Assembly (NCBI RefSeq): GCF_000224145.3
Contig: NC_020166.2
Coordinates: forward strand, 9,959,420 to 10,023,419
DNA length: 64,000 nt
Direction: 5' to 3'
Origin: Ciona intestinalis
Lineage: Eukaryota > Chordata > Ascidiacea > Phlebobranchia > Cionidae
Part shown: in pieces, positions 30,001-45,000 of the stretch
Layout: each line of letters begins with the position of its first letter
How positions within the stretch are numbered: the first letter of the stretch is position 1
Notes under the pieces: generated by a model
The model's input: only the letters and a program-made list of their open reading frames with translations
The model's database searches: none
What the model was told of the DNA's origin: nothing
Position numbers and translations under genes: made by a program

Positions 30001-33000
30001 CCTCTTTTTTTTTGCACATATTTTTATGAGATATTATACCACTGAAGGTTATTCCCCTAACCCTATACCCATTACAGGTTCAGTACAAGAAAGATTTCTA
30101 TGAGCAGAAGGGGCAGCTTATCCCAGTGGTTGACACCCCTGAGCAACGACATGCACAGAAACAACAGAAAATTCAAAGTGATGTAAGTGTCTTATATTCA
30201 GTATTATGAAAATATTAAAAAAGTTGTCTTAACAATTTTAATATTTTGTTTCTATTCTGTATGAGTTTGGTCCTGTGGCAATGCTTGCCAAGGGATCTAG
30301 GTTTTAGGCTTATAGTTGATCTATTTCTCTTTTATCTTCCTTTGTTTATTGTAAACACTATTAATTTGTTTATTGTAAACACTATTATTCAAACTGTTTC
30401 TGTAAAGTGTTTTACTTTTTATCATGTGTTACTATACATTATTGTGTAATATACAATGTTTGTACAATGCTTGTATATCTATTATGTGTCATTATAAATT
30501 ATTTTCTTAAAGCTATATGTGCTCACTTTCATATTGTAACCTTTTTCCACAATGTTTATCATATATGTTAGGCCGTTTATAAGAAGGATCTTGAAAAACA
30601 CACAAGAGGTCGCGGCCTCACGACGGATACTACTCCTCAACTTGATCATGCTAAACACATGGTGTCGCTCTTGAGCGAGGTGTGTTTATTCATGCGTGAA
30701 GTTTGCAGGGTTTCCCATTTTTTTCCCATTTGCAGTGTTTTCATTTTGTTCCCCATTGGTTTTCCATTTGCAGTGTGTCCCATCTGCAGTGTTTCCCATC
30801 TGCAGTGTTTCCATTTGTTTCCCATTTGCAGTGATTCCTATTTGCAGTGTTTCCATTTTCTTTTTTGTTCTTTATTTTTCACCCTTTTATACTTTCTGTC
30901 TTTGTTGAGTTGCTGTGACCAAATAATCATCAGATTGCCGTGAATTGATGCACGAATTCAAACTCAAAGGTTTGTCCATGCATGTTATGATTAACCAGAC
31001 AACACCATACTTATAGTCCACCAAAACTTATAGAACCAATACAAAGCTGGTACAAAGGACCAGCATCAATGGCAGAGCAGTGAAGCAACGAATACACCGA
31101 CTGCTATCAAAGCAAAAGAAACTACTGCCCTTGTCAGTGAAGTAAGTTATTTTAACTCTTATTTACAAATGTTAACTTTCCTTTCGTAATGAATTGGATA
31201 CCATTAGCACATAACCCACATTAACTAATTGTGTTTTCCATCATTACAGAACAAATATAAAGAAGAGCATGAGAAATCCAAAGGACAAGGTTGCAATGAA
31301 ATCACGCCAGCTATTGCCCACGCTGCTACTATTGCCAAGGTTTGTGTTCTATACCAGGCTCATCTCATCACAATTTGTCATCTCTTGAAGCTGCTTTTAC
31401 GAGTCTTGAATAAAGAAACGCCCTGGTTGAAAGCTTCTGTGTTATATATATTGTTATAGGACCGTTTGTCATTCCTTATGCCTTCCTATTAACCTTAAGA
31501 AGCTGAATCTATCTTATATAAACTAATACACAACACTTGATTTATATTGTCAAAAATTTAAGTGATTTGAAATAGGTGAATGTCAATTATTTTTTACTGA
31601 ATTTAACATAGTTGCTTTGTTCAAATTATAATTAAATATTAATGAGTTGTAATAAACTTAAACGTATAGTTTACCCAGTTCTTCCTTCCATTTCTTCAGG
31701 TTGTAAGTGAAAATGTATACAAGGAAAAACACAAAGAAGATTCAAAAATACCAACAGCATTCAGTGTTTTACCTTCAACTCCGTATATTGAGCATGTACA
31801 GAAAGTTGCTCAGAAAGCAAGCGAGGTAAACTTTTGCTGTCACGCATATCTGAAACCCTAAATCAAAATGCTTATACATATATTTTTTACAACAATGTAT
31901 GGGTTTTATATGGTTATATTAACATGTACAGAAAAGTTTCTCAGAAAGCAAGCGGGGCATTAAGTAAATAATTCTTGCTGTCGGGCATATTGAATATATT
32001 AAACGTTTAAATTTTGTTTATGTATATGGTTTTATACTATATTTTATACAAGAAAGAAATAGGTTATGAGATGCTAGATGACCTGGGAATTATTCTAGAT
32101 TTCACACATTACATCATATGTATAATTATAGCTCAATATAAAACTTATATAGAATATATGCTTAATCCTTTAATATAATTCTTGCTCATAATTTATTCCA
32201 ATAGATTAAATACAAAGAACAACATCAGAAAGAGGACATTGGACAACCCTCAGAACTAAAGGATTCGGTTTTAATAAAAAAGAACAAAGAAACAACTGAA
32301 CTACAAAGCAATGTAAGTGGCCATCATTTAGCTCTATACAATAAACAAAAAATCTAAAAAAGTTCAAATAATTGTAAAGTTATAAACTATCTATTAAAAT
32401 TATCAAGAAAGTTACCCAGTTATAAACCTGATTTTGACTAAATACTAAAAAAACTTAAAAATCTCATGCAACAATCCACAAAAACTAATGTTATACAGTT
32501 TTCGTTATTATTAGTTTGGATTTTTTTGAACTTGAGCATTTTTGGATGCAAATATTAAAACTGATATACTGTTTGTTTGTTTTTTCAGATTGAATACAGA
32601 AAGCAAGGAGAGAAAGAGGCCGAAGCAAACAAAGGATACCTAACTTGTTTGGAAGATATGCCAAAGATGAAACACGCAAAGAAGGTAAACATTCTCTTCT
32701 TCTAAACTTTTTTGTTACTCTCTCTTTTCTAAACTTAATTAAAATTGCTCATTATCAACGAAGAAAGCATCAATTGATAGTTTCTCTGTTTTTTCCAATT
32801 AAGCTTGTTCTTTTTTCTTTAAGCAACCTTATTTTCTCTTTTTTATTATCCTTATTTTGAAAATATCAAACCAAGATAAACCACAAAACATTAACACTCC
32901 TTGAAACTTCACATTAGATGAGGGATGTCTTCAGTGATTTCCGTTACAAAGAAGCTTATGAGAACGAGAAAGGAATTGTGTTCTATCCCTACTTTTTAAC

Positions 33001-36000
33001 TCCACAATATGAAAATCAAGTGAAAGCTGGAAAACTTCAAAGCCAGGTAAAAAGAAATAACTTAAACTTACATTTTTTTATCAAAATTTTGTTATTTTAA
33101 TAATAAACAAACCTATATTAAGAAAATGTTTTAAGTTATGTTTATACCCCCACCGAAGGAACAACATCTTTATTTTACAATCTTTGCCAATTTTTCAATT
33201 GATTCAGCCTCTCATTACTACATGTGCTAAGAACAACGAACGTAACTTATTAAACCTCGCGTCGCAGTGGCAATGACAGTTGTATAACACGAGTGTTCTG
33301 TTTGTACAAATTATGAAACAATTATAACACTACAATAATATTTGTACATATAGTGATAAAATATCTTCATACATCTTATTATGAAACCATAGGTTTGACA
33401 ATATGTAGAATATTCTTAACATACTGTAATTAAAACTATCTTTACAACCTGATGTTTCCAGAATGTATATACAAAGAAAGCAGAGGAAGGCAGACACACC
33501 TTCAAACTCACAACTGACCAACCAAACTTTAAACAAGCAAAAGTGGCAAATAATCTTATTTCTGATGTAAGTACAAATAACCTTTGGAAAAATTAATGGA
33601 GTGACTGACTAATTAAACAGGGATAATAGGCCAACCCTGGCCTAAATCGTAGAACCCGTGCCGTTACCTGCTGGAGGACCATGCCCATATAAATAAGAAT
33701 GGGCAAATTTAATATTTCATAAGAAATAATTTTTTCTAATCGAAAAATGTCTTATGTTTTCGTAGTATCCGTTCCTTTACTATATTTTTCGACACCAGAA
33801 TCGTTCAACTTAATGAGCACCAGATTAGGGGTCAGATTCGCAGAATTTATTACAAGTTATGAAATTGTTTTTAATTTATATTTGTTTACCTACAGCTCAA
33901 GTACAGACAACCCCACAAAGGCAAAGGAGCCAAAGTAAAGGATTCCCGAGACGTACCATCTATCTTACACTCAAAGAAAATGCAGGAGTTGTTCAGTGGT
34001 ATAAGATACAGGAACGAATATGAAAAAATCAAAGACAAATATCATCTTGATGTTTCTACACCAAGTATTGTCAACGCTAAGCGAGCATCTCAATTACTAA
34101 GTGATGTAAGGATACTGTTATTTGTTAATATGAAACATGTAAATGCTATTGGTATTATAAAGGAATAACATAGGTCTATTACTTATCCAGAACAACTTGG
34201 AATTTGATCTAGGGTGTCTTTTTGGAGATTGCCATTGGTTTTTAAGGAAGATTGGCTGAGAAAGTTATACTGTATAGTGTATAATATAAATGTATGACTG
34301 TTCCCATAACATTTTTATTTGTATATACTTAGTATGGAGCTCAACAGTAGCTAGTACTTGTTAGGGCATGGGGAAAATACCATAATCCTCACTTATAAAA
34401 CTTAATGTTTTACAAATTTAGAAAATTATTGATTTAACTCTGAATTCCACAAACAGACTTTATGCTTAACAACTTTTTTCCAAGTTAATTACACTGTTTT
34501 AATAGCAATAGTTTTTAAACTTATAACTCCTACAAACATATTTTATGCTTTATAATATTTATTCTACTTCCCAGACAACATACAAAGAGGAATACAACAA
34601 GGAGAAAGGCCAACCTTTTGACACTTACCAGGATTCCCTTCAAATGAAACACATGCGCACAATGCCTGACAAACTCAGTGAAGTATGAGATGTAAAATAT
34701 TAATATATATGAATAACTTCATTAGAAAGCAACATAATACATATAATGTTGTTTGGAGATGAAAACTTAAAAAGACAGAATTATTCTATTCTAAGTGGGT
34801 GAGGTTTCACAGTGTGGCACTCAAAGATCCTAGGATTTAGGCCAGGAATGGCCCATTACCCCATAAAGATAGTAACTTTAACTACAAAATTACTGTGTTT
34901 ACAAATTACATACAAAAATAGGCACAACTTATTTATGTGTATAGATATACACAAACATGGACGCGTAATAGTATTTACTGAAAATCTTTCAATTTAACAC
35001 TGAAACTAAAATATATATGAATTAGGTGCTGCTACAAAGATATGACTTGATATTTAACTGTTTTTTCTACCCTGAGTGGTAAGAATGTAACTTTTAACAT
35101 TGGACTTGTGTTGTAGAATAAATATAGACAAGATTTGATTCTATCACTCGCTATGAATTAGTAGACAAACCTGGCTATATCTGACTAGTAAGCATACAGG
35201 TCTTTCCTTTAATAAACTGTGTACCCTTAAACTTTTATGTTGTAGAACAAATATCGACAAGATTTGATTCTTTCCCGTGGGAAAGTCATTCAAGTTGCTG
35301 ACACTCCTTGGTTGGCAACTTCTAAACGCGCTCAACAGTTCATCAGCCATGTAAGGATCTTTTCTGGTGTATAAACCATACAGCATGATATATGTAGTGT
35401 TTAATAATTTGTATTACACAGTATACCAAGTCTATGCTTGTACCACATGAGTGGATATTTCACAATACACTATAGTATATACTTGTATTATGATTTTTAT
35501 TTTGGTCTGGCGAGAATTTTGCTGACGTCATATTCAGGTCATATTGAACGTAGTTTATGACGCAATTATTCAATGATATATATTACACAAATAAGCTTTA
35601 TTTCTAAATGCGATAGCAAAGATCAAATTAATTTAAACCACATAGAAAATGGAATAAGCAACAAAATGACGGCCTTCTGGGTAAAAAGTACTTAAGTAAA
35701 AATTTCCAATGTTTTGTGACAGATCAAGTACGGCCAGAAAAGTGGACGAAAGTTGAAATGCAAGTTCCAGCCGGATAAATTCAACAAACACGTGAAGAAT
35801 GTGACCGACAGTATCAGTGCTGCAAAGTAAGCTGTGATAATAGTGTGTATTGTGTATAATACAAGGCTATATATGTCCTACTATTACATGTGCTGTCATA
35901 CAGTAGTGAGAGCCCTTGGGTCTTATTGAGATGTAACCAGATTCATGGTTTTATGGCTCCACTTTTATTGGTGTATGTCTCCTTAGGTCACTCAACAGTA

Positions 36001-39000
36001 ATTGCTTCAACCCATAAGTTACAAAGGGGCTTATCAATCTAGAATAATAAGAAACTGAACAATAATTTCTACAAAGTTACATATTGGAATAACTCTTAAA
36101 TTGGAAGACTATGACACTTCACAACTGTGTTTAAGTTCTTGCAGTTGCCTCTGACACACTTTTATTTATTGCATGTTCCAGTATTTTGATATTAACATCT
36201 CATTCGTTGCTTCCATTGTGAGTGTATGTCCTTGGACAACATGCAATTGCTCCAACATGGTGGTTAATAATATGTTTCCCAAATTATCAGCCAAACCTAT
36301 AAAAAATCCTAAAAAATATATAATCACTCACAAGTAGCACAAATAAAAAAAAAATTACATTCATTCATTTATTCTTATATACAGATACCATGATGATTAC
36401 GAAAACTTTTTCCGAGGTAACTTGATACCAATACCTGAAACACCAGAGACCAAGCAAGCAATGATGAATAGTAAACTGTTTAGCAAGGTAAGAAGGTATT
36501 CCTATTTCTATAGTAGGGTGGGGGAAGATGGGACTCCTTTTCATTCTATTTTCTCGTCCCATTTGGTAGTAAACAAAGAAAATTCAAAGAATTATAAAAC
36601 TGTGTCCTTGCGACTCCAATAGACCGTTTTTAATTGTTTAAAACACAATTAGGATATCTGGATATTATGTGCTAAAGGTCCCATCTTCCCCCACCATACT
36701 ATATAGATATTCCACAAACCTTTTGATTGTGTAAATTGAAACAACAAAAAGACGAGTAAACTGTTTAGCAAGTTAATAAAGTATTTATATCTTAAGAGCT
36801 GAGGTTTTGTGTGCTCCCTGGAGTAACTCTACTGTAACTAGACCAGACATGGATTTTATTTTATATGTGTTCGTTTCATATTTTTAAATTGACAAGCATA
36901 AACTAGTTAACATATTGAGATAAATGTGTTTTATTAAACTTTAGTTTTACACAGCTGAGAAAAACATGAAAACACTTATTATTTTATTTTTATTACATTT
37001 TCAACTTGATTTAACGGTAAATTAACTTTTATTAAAACATGCTTTTGTTAGAATTATTTGAAAAACAACATTAATATTATAATGACTTCATTTGTCTCTT
37101 TGATTACGGTAGCGAAAATTAGAAGTATTTAAAACGATAGAATATAGCGACAAAACAATAGTTGTTGAAACAGACTTGCAGTTAAAAACTTACATTTAAT
37201 TGGAAAAATAAAATAAAAGTGGTCATTACAAAAAAGGTTGATTTCTTTATTTTAAACAGAGTGGTTACAAACAAAAGGCAAAAGAAGACCAACAGCATTA
37301 TCTTCTTGTTCCTGATGATCCCGAGTTCCAAAGGTTGAAGGATGCAGCAACATATCTTAGCGATATTGCATACAAGGGTGAGGCACAAAAAGAGCATTCA
37401 CATTTCACAACAGTGTCCGACACACCTACGATGGTGAAAGCAAAAGAAAGCCAAGAAATGCAGAGCGAGGTAACTTGTTTGTTATATACTTCGCTACATA
37501 AATAAATTATAGCTAAACTCTTTATTTTTACTAAATTCTATTTGATGTACTTTTTAAAGATTTTGTTTAACACATCATTTGAACATTAAAATATTTCATA
37601 AAAATTAACCAATTTGTTTAAACACTAAACTTGTACCACCAACCTAATGTACCTATATTTTTAATCCAGAAAACATACAAAGGAAACTTGAAAAAAGATT
37701 TAGCAACTGGTTTCCAACTTCCGTCTGAAGGAACCGCCACAATGCAACAACAATGTTATGCTTCAACGCTCACAAGTGACAAGGCGTATAAAGATAAAGG
37801 TAGCTGTTAACAAATTTTAAAAAAGTTAACAAAATCTTACAAAAAAACAAAAAAATGTTAACAAAATCTTAACTGTTAACAAATTTTAAATGGTGCTTAC
37901 GATAACCAAGTTTACAAAGTTACAATAAGGCATGAATCATAAATATCAGCAAAATGACAGTCATTAGGAAACAGTTATGGTTAAAATAATAAAATATTTA
38001 AAATAAGCAAATACGTTGCAAGTCTAGTTTCTAAAATTAACATTATTAGTCAACTCATGTGAAACTGAGGGTTTTAACAGAAAATAATTGTGTGTTTTGA
38101 TTTCTAGCTGAACAGCTCGTTCATGACCCAACTGCATTCACTCAGATGAAAGAAACAAGAGAAACCGGTCATGCTAAGAAAGTCACTCACACCATTAGTG
38201 ATGTAATTACATGCATTGTTATATTATTCTATTAATTCTATGTGGGTGAGGTTCTTGTTAAGGACATGGCATTTAGGCACGAGTTGGCCGATTACCCCAA
38301 CAATGTATATGCACATTCTAATCTATATGGATGAGGTCCTACACCCCCACCCAGGCAGCTTGTGTATGATGTCAGTTTTACTTTGTTTGTTATTCTGTTA
38401 TGTCATAATACAAGGATTAACATGCTTTTTTTTGAAAAAGAACAAATACCCACAGACCAAAATAGTTTGGAAACAGATCAAAGTCCCACCCGTATATATT
38501 ATGTATTGTTATGTCTTCATATTACATATATTAATTTGCTTGGTATTGAAACATATACTGTGTGTTATGTTTTATATTACACATTAATATACTTTGCTTT
38601 GAAACAGATCAAGTACAAAGAGCTTGCAAAGAAACGTCTTCACCAAGTCCATCCAACAGAGGAAGACCCATGGATGAAGAAAGCAAAGGAAGTCAACAAA
38701 CATATAAGTGATGTAAGAATTAATTAGAAATATTATATTAGTGACACAAATAGTACAAAAAATGTAAATTCCTTCCCATATTTCTGATGCATTCTTGCCG
38801 AATAGCAGATGAAACTTTGAAAATACACTATTTTGTTACCAGATGAATGACTAAAACATTATTTTTATTTATCTATTAGCAAAAGTAACAGAATAAAATT
38901 CTTTAAAATAACAGGCTGCTGTTTGTATAAAGGGTAATGATTTCTGGCTAACAAAATCGGTGCACTTTTTTAACTAGAGAGGTTTTTTGATTTAAACTAT

Positions 39001-42000
39001 TTATCATGTATAAAAGCCCTGTTGGAGGCAAATGGTTATCCCATTACTGATATAATTTCTCTAGAAATAACAGAAAAATCCAAATTAATGTAAAACAACT
39101 CGCAGGTCAGGGTATGCCAACACTTATATATAAATCTTCACGCAATTTAGGTTACATACAAATCAAAGGACAAAGACATGGCCCACCAATACAAACTAAA
39201 GGAATCTGACAACTTCATGAAGCATGCTAAAAATGTAAGATTCTGCTATGAAGTAATAATTTATAAGTGAGCACGTGGTGTATGAAACAGAACACCTGTG
39301 TTATAATGACTAGTGTTTTCCTTTCACCTGCTATGAATATCAAGTATGACTTGTCTAGAGCTGTAACACAGCATTTAGACTATTATAATCACTGTCGTTG
39401 CCCCATCATGTGGGGATAAATAAGTTACGTATGTGGTAACTTTTAAATGGACATGTGATGTATGAAACAAAAACCCGTGTTATAACGGCTGTTGTCCCCT
39501 AAGTTTAAATAAGTTACATTCATTCACAACAATACTTATTGTAACAGGTGCGTGATAATATAAGTGAAGCAAACTATAAGAAAGATTTTAATGAAAACAT
39601 TGGAGTTTGTTGGTCTTCTCATCCACATGAACAAAAGTTCCTTCATGCAAAGAAAGTGGGAGATCTTGTTAGTCAGGTGAGTGCATTACAGTGGACGAAA
39701 AATCTCCCTAAAACATCTTAGTCCCACAAATTACAGCGGGAAAATAATTCTTAAACTAGTCTCGCTATTTCAGTTCCCCTAAAAATCCATGTCACGCGTC
39801 ATAAATTAGCGTTGGGAAAGAATTTTTTCTTGATATAGATTGTTAAAGGAAAATCCCTCCTAAAATCTAAATCCCATAAATTATAGTAAATTACAGTGGG
39901 GGAATCTTGTAATAAACTAGTCTTAATATTCCAGTACATTAAGGTTTTTCTTGTGGTATTTTGTAATATTTAAATAGTTCCCAATTAACTATTACATGGG
40001 ATGGAACTCATTCTTAGCCAGTTGTTCTTTAATTAATCTTGTTATTCCAGTATTGTTTTAAACTATGTACTTAAATTTTTTGCCAAAAAATATGCAAACA
40101 AAATATGCTCTAGTAGTGTGCAAAAAAACGATCTTACATTTTCCTACACAAAAATGATCCTCCATTTTCCTTATGAACTTCATAAACCCCAGTTATTACA
40201 ATACTGTTTGTTTGTGTAGAATAAATACAAGGAAGAAGCTCGTAAGATGAAAGGAAAATATCACATCCCACAAGACACTCCCGAGTTCGAACGCTTCAGA
40301 AAAGTTAAAGATGACGTCAGTGAGGTGAGTGTTCGCATTATGATGTCATAATTTGACCAATATTTGCCACTATTTGTTTTTTGTTTGTTAGTAATGGCCA
40401 TTTTAGTCATAGTCTGTTTGGTGAACCCGATTATTTTGTATATCTCTGCGTCGTAAAAATGTGACAGTTGGTGAAATTTTAATTATTGCTTTTAATTGGG
40501 CTTCATATATTACAAATTTATTGAAGCACTGTAGAGCAATTTTTGGCAACATGTAGCGAGCAACACATGTCAAATTTTAAGTAGCCTACACATCAGTATC
40601 ATTCTGTATATTTTTTCAGTCGAAATACAAGGACAAAGCTGGAGAGTTTACCATACTGGAAAGCACACCAGATATTAAACATGCAACTGAAGTGTCAACT
40701 CTTGTTAGCAAGGTTTGTGGATAACATTAATAATGTAATTGCTGTTTTAATAATGTAGGCGGATAGAACATTTGATCATGGTTTTAAAAACACCAATAAT
40801 AATAATATAATAACTTTTATTTGCCTCTTCAATTACGGTAGCGAAGATTTGAAAATATTTTAAACGAAAAGACAGGATATAGCGACAAAACAACATTTGT
40901 TAAAATACGCTTACAGTTAAAAACATATTTACATTTAGTTGGAAAATAATAAACGTGGTCGCTACACCTAGCAGACAGACGAGCCATTTGTTTTAATTAA
41001 GTTAAACTTCTAATAGAAACAAAAGTGTGCGTAAAGACACGACCCGTACAATGATGTTATTGCTGTTTCTTATCATTTAGTCTGATGAATAGACCTTAAT
41101 AGTTAATCGGATCATGGTGTGAAAAACTAATGTGGAGAGAATGTAACCTTTTTATTCACGCATGATGGAACAATGATAGTCGTTATAACATAGGTGTTCT
41201 GTGGATTTATAAACTCTTGCTGCTTCCAGCATTTTCGCTGACGAATAAACCTTAATACATTGATCATAATTTATAAAAATAGGTTGTAAAAAGCTGTTTT
41301 AAATTCATACCAAAGATAATTATTTACTGGAAGTTAAATCAGTTTTCACCAAACATCAGTACATTGTCTGATGTTTTAAAAGGTGTTTTGTGTTTGTTTT
41401 AAAATATAAAAAAACTGCTACCACTGAACTTACTTTTCAAGCATATTCGAATCCTTGCTTTGGAACCGCAAATCTAAACCATAATGTTTTAGAATAAATA
41501 TAAAGAAGATTTTGAAAAAACGAAAGGCCAATATCAGACGATTGAGGATGATTTGAATATGAACCATGCAACACAAGTTAACAAGATGCTAAGCAAGGTT
41601 TGTAGCGTAATAACATTTAGTACTGTGGGGTAAGATGGTACGCCGGTTCCACCTGTGTTCCGTAGTTCCCGATCGTTCGAGACAAACTTGGGTATTCTGT
41701 ATGGCTGAGATGGCAAGGCAAATCAGGAGATCTGGAATGTAAGCCAGAGTTGGTTTATTAATCATTGAACTGTCTGTCTAAATTAATTTATTGAACAAAT
41801 GAATGGATGACAATAATGACAGTAAATCTTATGATTTACCATGTATGTAACTTTATGGATTTTATTATTTTAATCACAGGCGGAATATAAGAAGAAGCAC
41901 AAAGAAATGCAGAAGGAAGGTTATACACTTATCGCTAATCGTCCTGACACCGAACATATGCAAAAAGTACAAAGAAACGTCAGCGATGTATGTAACCGTG

Positions 42001-45000
42001 GGTGTCGACTCATCATTATTTTTCATCATGAGTGTGGATTCATCAGCATGATTATCTTCATTCTTTTCATCATGACTGTGGATTCATCAGCATGATTAAC
42101 TTCATTCTTTTTCATCATGATTTTGGAGTGATCATGAATATTTCTATCATGAATATCTCTTCAAGCATGTAGTGTTTCTGACTCTTTCTTCTGTTTCTTC
42201 CTCCTCCTTCTTTTCTATTTCATTCAAGTTTTCACCAAACATTAAAGCTATCACTTCATTTCTTTTCCTTGAACAATGGGCTCTCCCAACATATCATCAT
42301 CATCTTTATCTCTGTTTAATTTTGCTGTGAATAATCACTGTTATTGTTTTAATTATTTTCATTGTTGTGTTTGCTTGTTTTGTGTTTAATGCATGTCTAT
42401 AAAACTTTATCATTTCTCTATTTTCTTATCTCTGTTTAATTTTACTGTGCATAAGCACCATTAATGTTTCAAATACTTTAATTTTCATTTCAATTATTTT
42501 CTATGTTTGCTTGTATTGTTTTGTGTTACATGCATGTCTATATTACATCTTCAACATATTATATTACACACAGGTGACGTACAAGAAAGAAGCCAAGGAT
42601 TCAACTGACAAAGAGTTCACCATCTTGGAAAAATCACCAGAGATTGAACATGCAGTGAACACGGCAAAGATGCAAAGCACTGTAAATATTAAAGTCAAAC
42701 ATATTCACAAATTTTAGACCCACTGATAAACTTCAGCCTAAACCTACTGTAACACATTAGGTATTTTTAAGTGTATCAGAATAGTGTTCTTAAACCTAAA
42801 GGTGGCTATACACAGTATCAGGAATTAGTCCGTTTTGTCCGGATTTCGCTGCCGCATGCGGAATTGGACACGGGTTTGCATACGATGCCGGATACTGTGT
42901 ACAGCCACCTTAACTGTAAAATAAAAGTGTATTTGTAGAATAGTGTACCTGTACTAAGAAGAACAGCTTTGTAATATTGTAGTTGCAAGACACTTTAGTT
43001 TAACTCTCTGTGTTTAATTGCTTGTCAGAAATAAATTTTCTTTCGGGAAGGACTTGAGTTATTGCAAGCTTTATGATCATTGTATGGCATTAATATCGGC
43101 AACATCCTTTACAGGTTCACTACAAGCAGAAGGTTCAAGGTAAAGACATTGAGATGCTAAAGACGCCTTCAATGAAACATGTGATGGGAGCTAATAAGCT
43201 GCAGAGTGAGGTAGGTAATCATATGTATAGCAAAGAGGCCATATCCCATTAAACTGCCTATTGTTGTGATAATATTAATTAGTTTTCTAGCGCTTTTAGT
43301 ACTTTTTACACTCAAAAGGTTGATTTGGTCTTCATAAAAAGTGTACCTATATAATCACCTGCAATGTTACATATGTGGTAACTCGTAAGCAGACACGAGA
43401 TGTATGAAACAAAACACCCGTGTTATAAGGAATGTTCTTGCGGCAACTTAAGGGTAAAAAAGTGTTTATACTTTTACTCACTGTAGTGAAATGTTATACC
43501 ATAATAAAGTGAAGGTTTTGATTTATTCCTGGTTTGTTCACAGCTTGAATACCGAAAGGAGTTCGACAAAGAAATTAAAGGGAAAGGCTGGAGATTCACT
43601 AAAGATACTCCTCAACAAAAGCATGTGGAGAATATTGGAAACGTGCAAAGCCAGGTTGGTTTAATCTAGTGCTTGTAAAACTATCAAAAATCAAATCAAA
43701 ACGAAATAACAAAGTGTTGACATGTGGTGTCTAAAGATGGTAAATTACATAACTGAACAAAATTTTAACAACGATTAGTTTATTAATAACACTGTGTAAA
43801 GACAGGCTTGTTATATCTAATGCTTTTAAACTGTTTACTGTAAAACAAACGTTGGTGTTACAGAACTATCACCAACTAACTAAAAAGATATGATAAATAA
43901 AGTATGCGGGGTCTAAAATTGTGAGTTTTTAAAATGATTGGTGTAATGCAAACAGTTGTGACTGAGCAAGAAGCTTGAAAAATGAAAGAAGAATATTTTG
44001 TTTTATTGCTTTGATTAACTTTGGTTATTTTATGTCTAGAGTCAGAAGAATTTTGTGTGGTCCTTACTTATTTAACAACCTAAATTAGATCTTTTTACAT
44101 TTTAAAGGCTTATAAGTTTAACTCAAACTTATGTTGTTTATATCAGTACAAATACACAAAGAAGTACCGAGACAATGTTGGTACTGGTTTCACAAGTGTT
44201 ACTGATAGACCAGATATTCTCCATGCAACATCATGCAAAGATGTCATCAGTGATGTAAGAATACCGTTTGTTTTGTACATATAACTATAATTATGAAATT
44301 TTGTACTGCGTTTGCTAAAATACATGGTATATTTTCAAAAAAATAATATTTTGTCACAAAGATTTAAGTAGATTCATCAGTGATGTAAGGATACCATTTG
44401 TTTTTACATAATAACTTAACAATAAAATGTTTTACTGCATTAGCAGCAAGAATTTGTCCCAATTAATTAAATTGGTCTCAGATTTATGTTAATGATATGC
44501 TTATAATAAATATATACTTTTAATTTTCAAGAATTTTTCTAAAACAAAATTTGTTTAAACCAAAAAAAGGGGTTAAAGTATTTATTATAATCATCTTTTA
44601 TTTGTCAAGAATGAATACAAACGCCGGCACCGAGCGATGACTGGAAAAGGTTACACCTTCACTCCTGATAACCCAAGTCAGGCCCATGTTGAAGAGGTGA
44701 CACACACACAGAGTGAGGTAAAATGATATGTACAACGAAAATTTTACAAAAATATAATACTTGGTTTACTATTTCTGATATTTTTGGGCTGAAAAGGTTG
44801 CTTTTGTCTTTATACATACAAAAAAATACATATCTATAATATTCATTCACAAATTGGATATGTTGTAACTCGTAAGAAGACAAAAGGTGTATAAAACAGA
44901 ACACCTGTGTTATAACGACAGTCGTTGCCTACCACATGAGACAAGAGGATAAATAATGTAAACTCTTGCATTCATTCTAAGATGAAAATGTTTCGCTTTT

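Noticed and set aside
30659..30943. Cys/Phe-rich membrane protein from the frame over 30659-30943
   Set aside because: It is a translation of the tttcccatttgcagtg tandem repeat directly after a nebulin donor.
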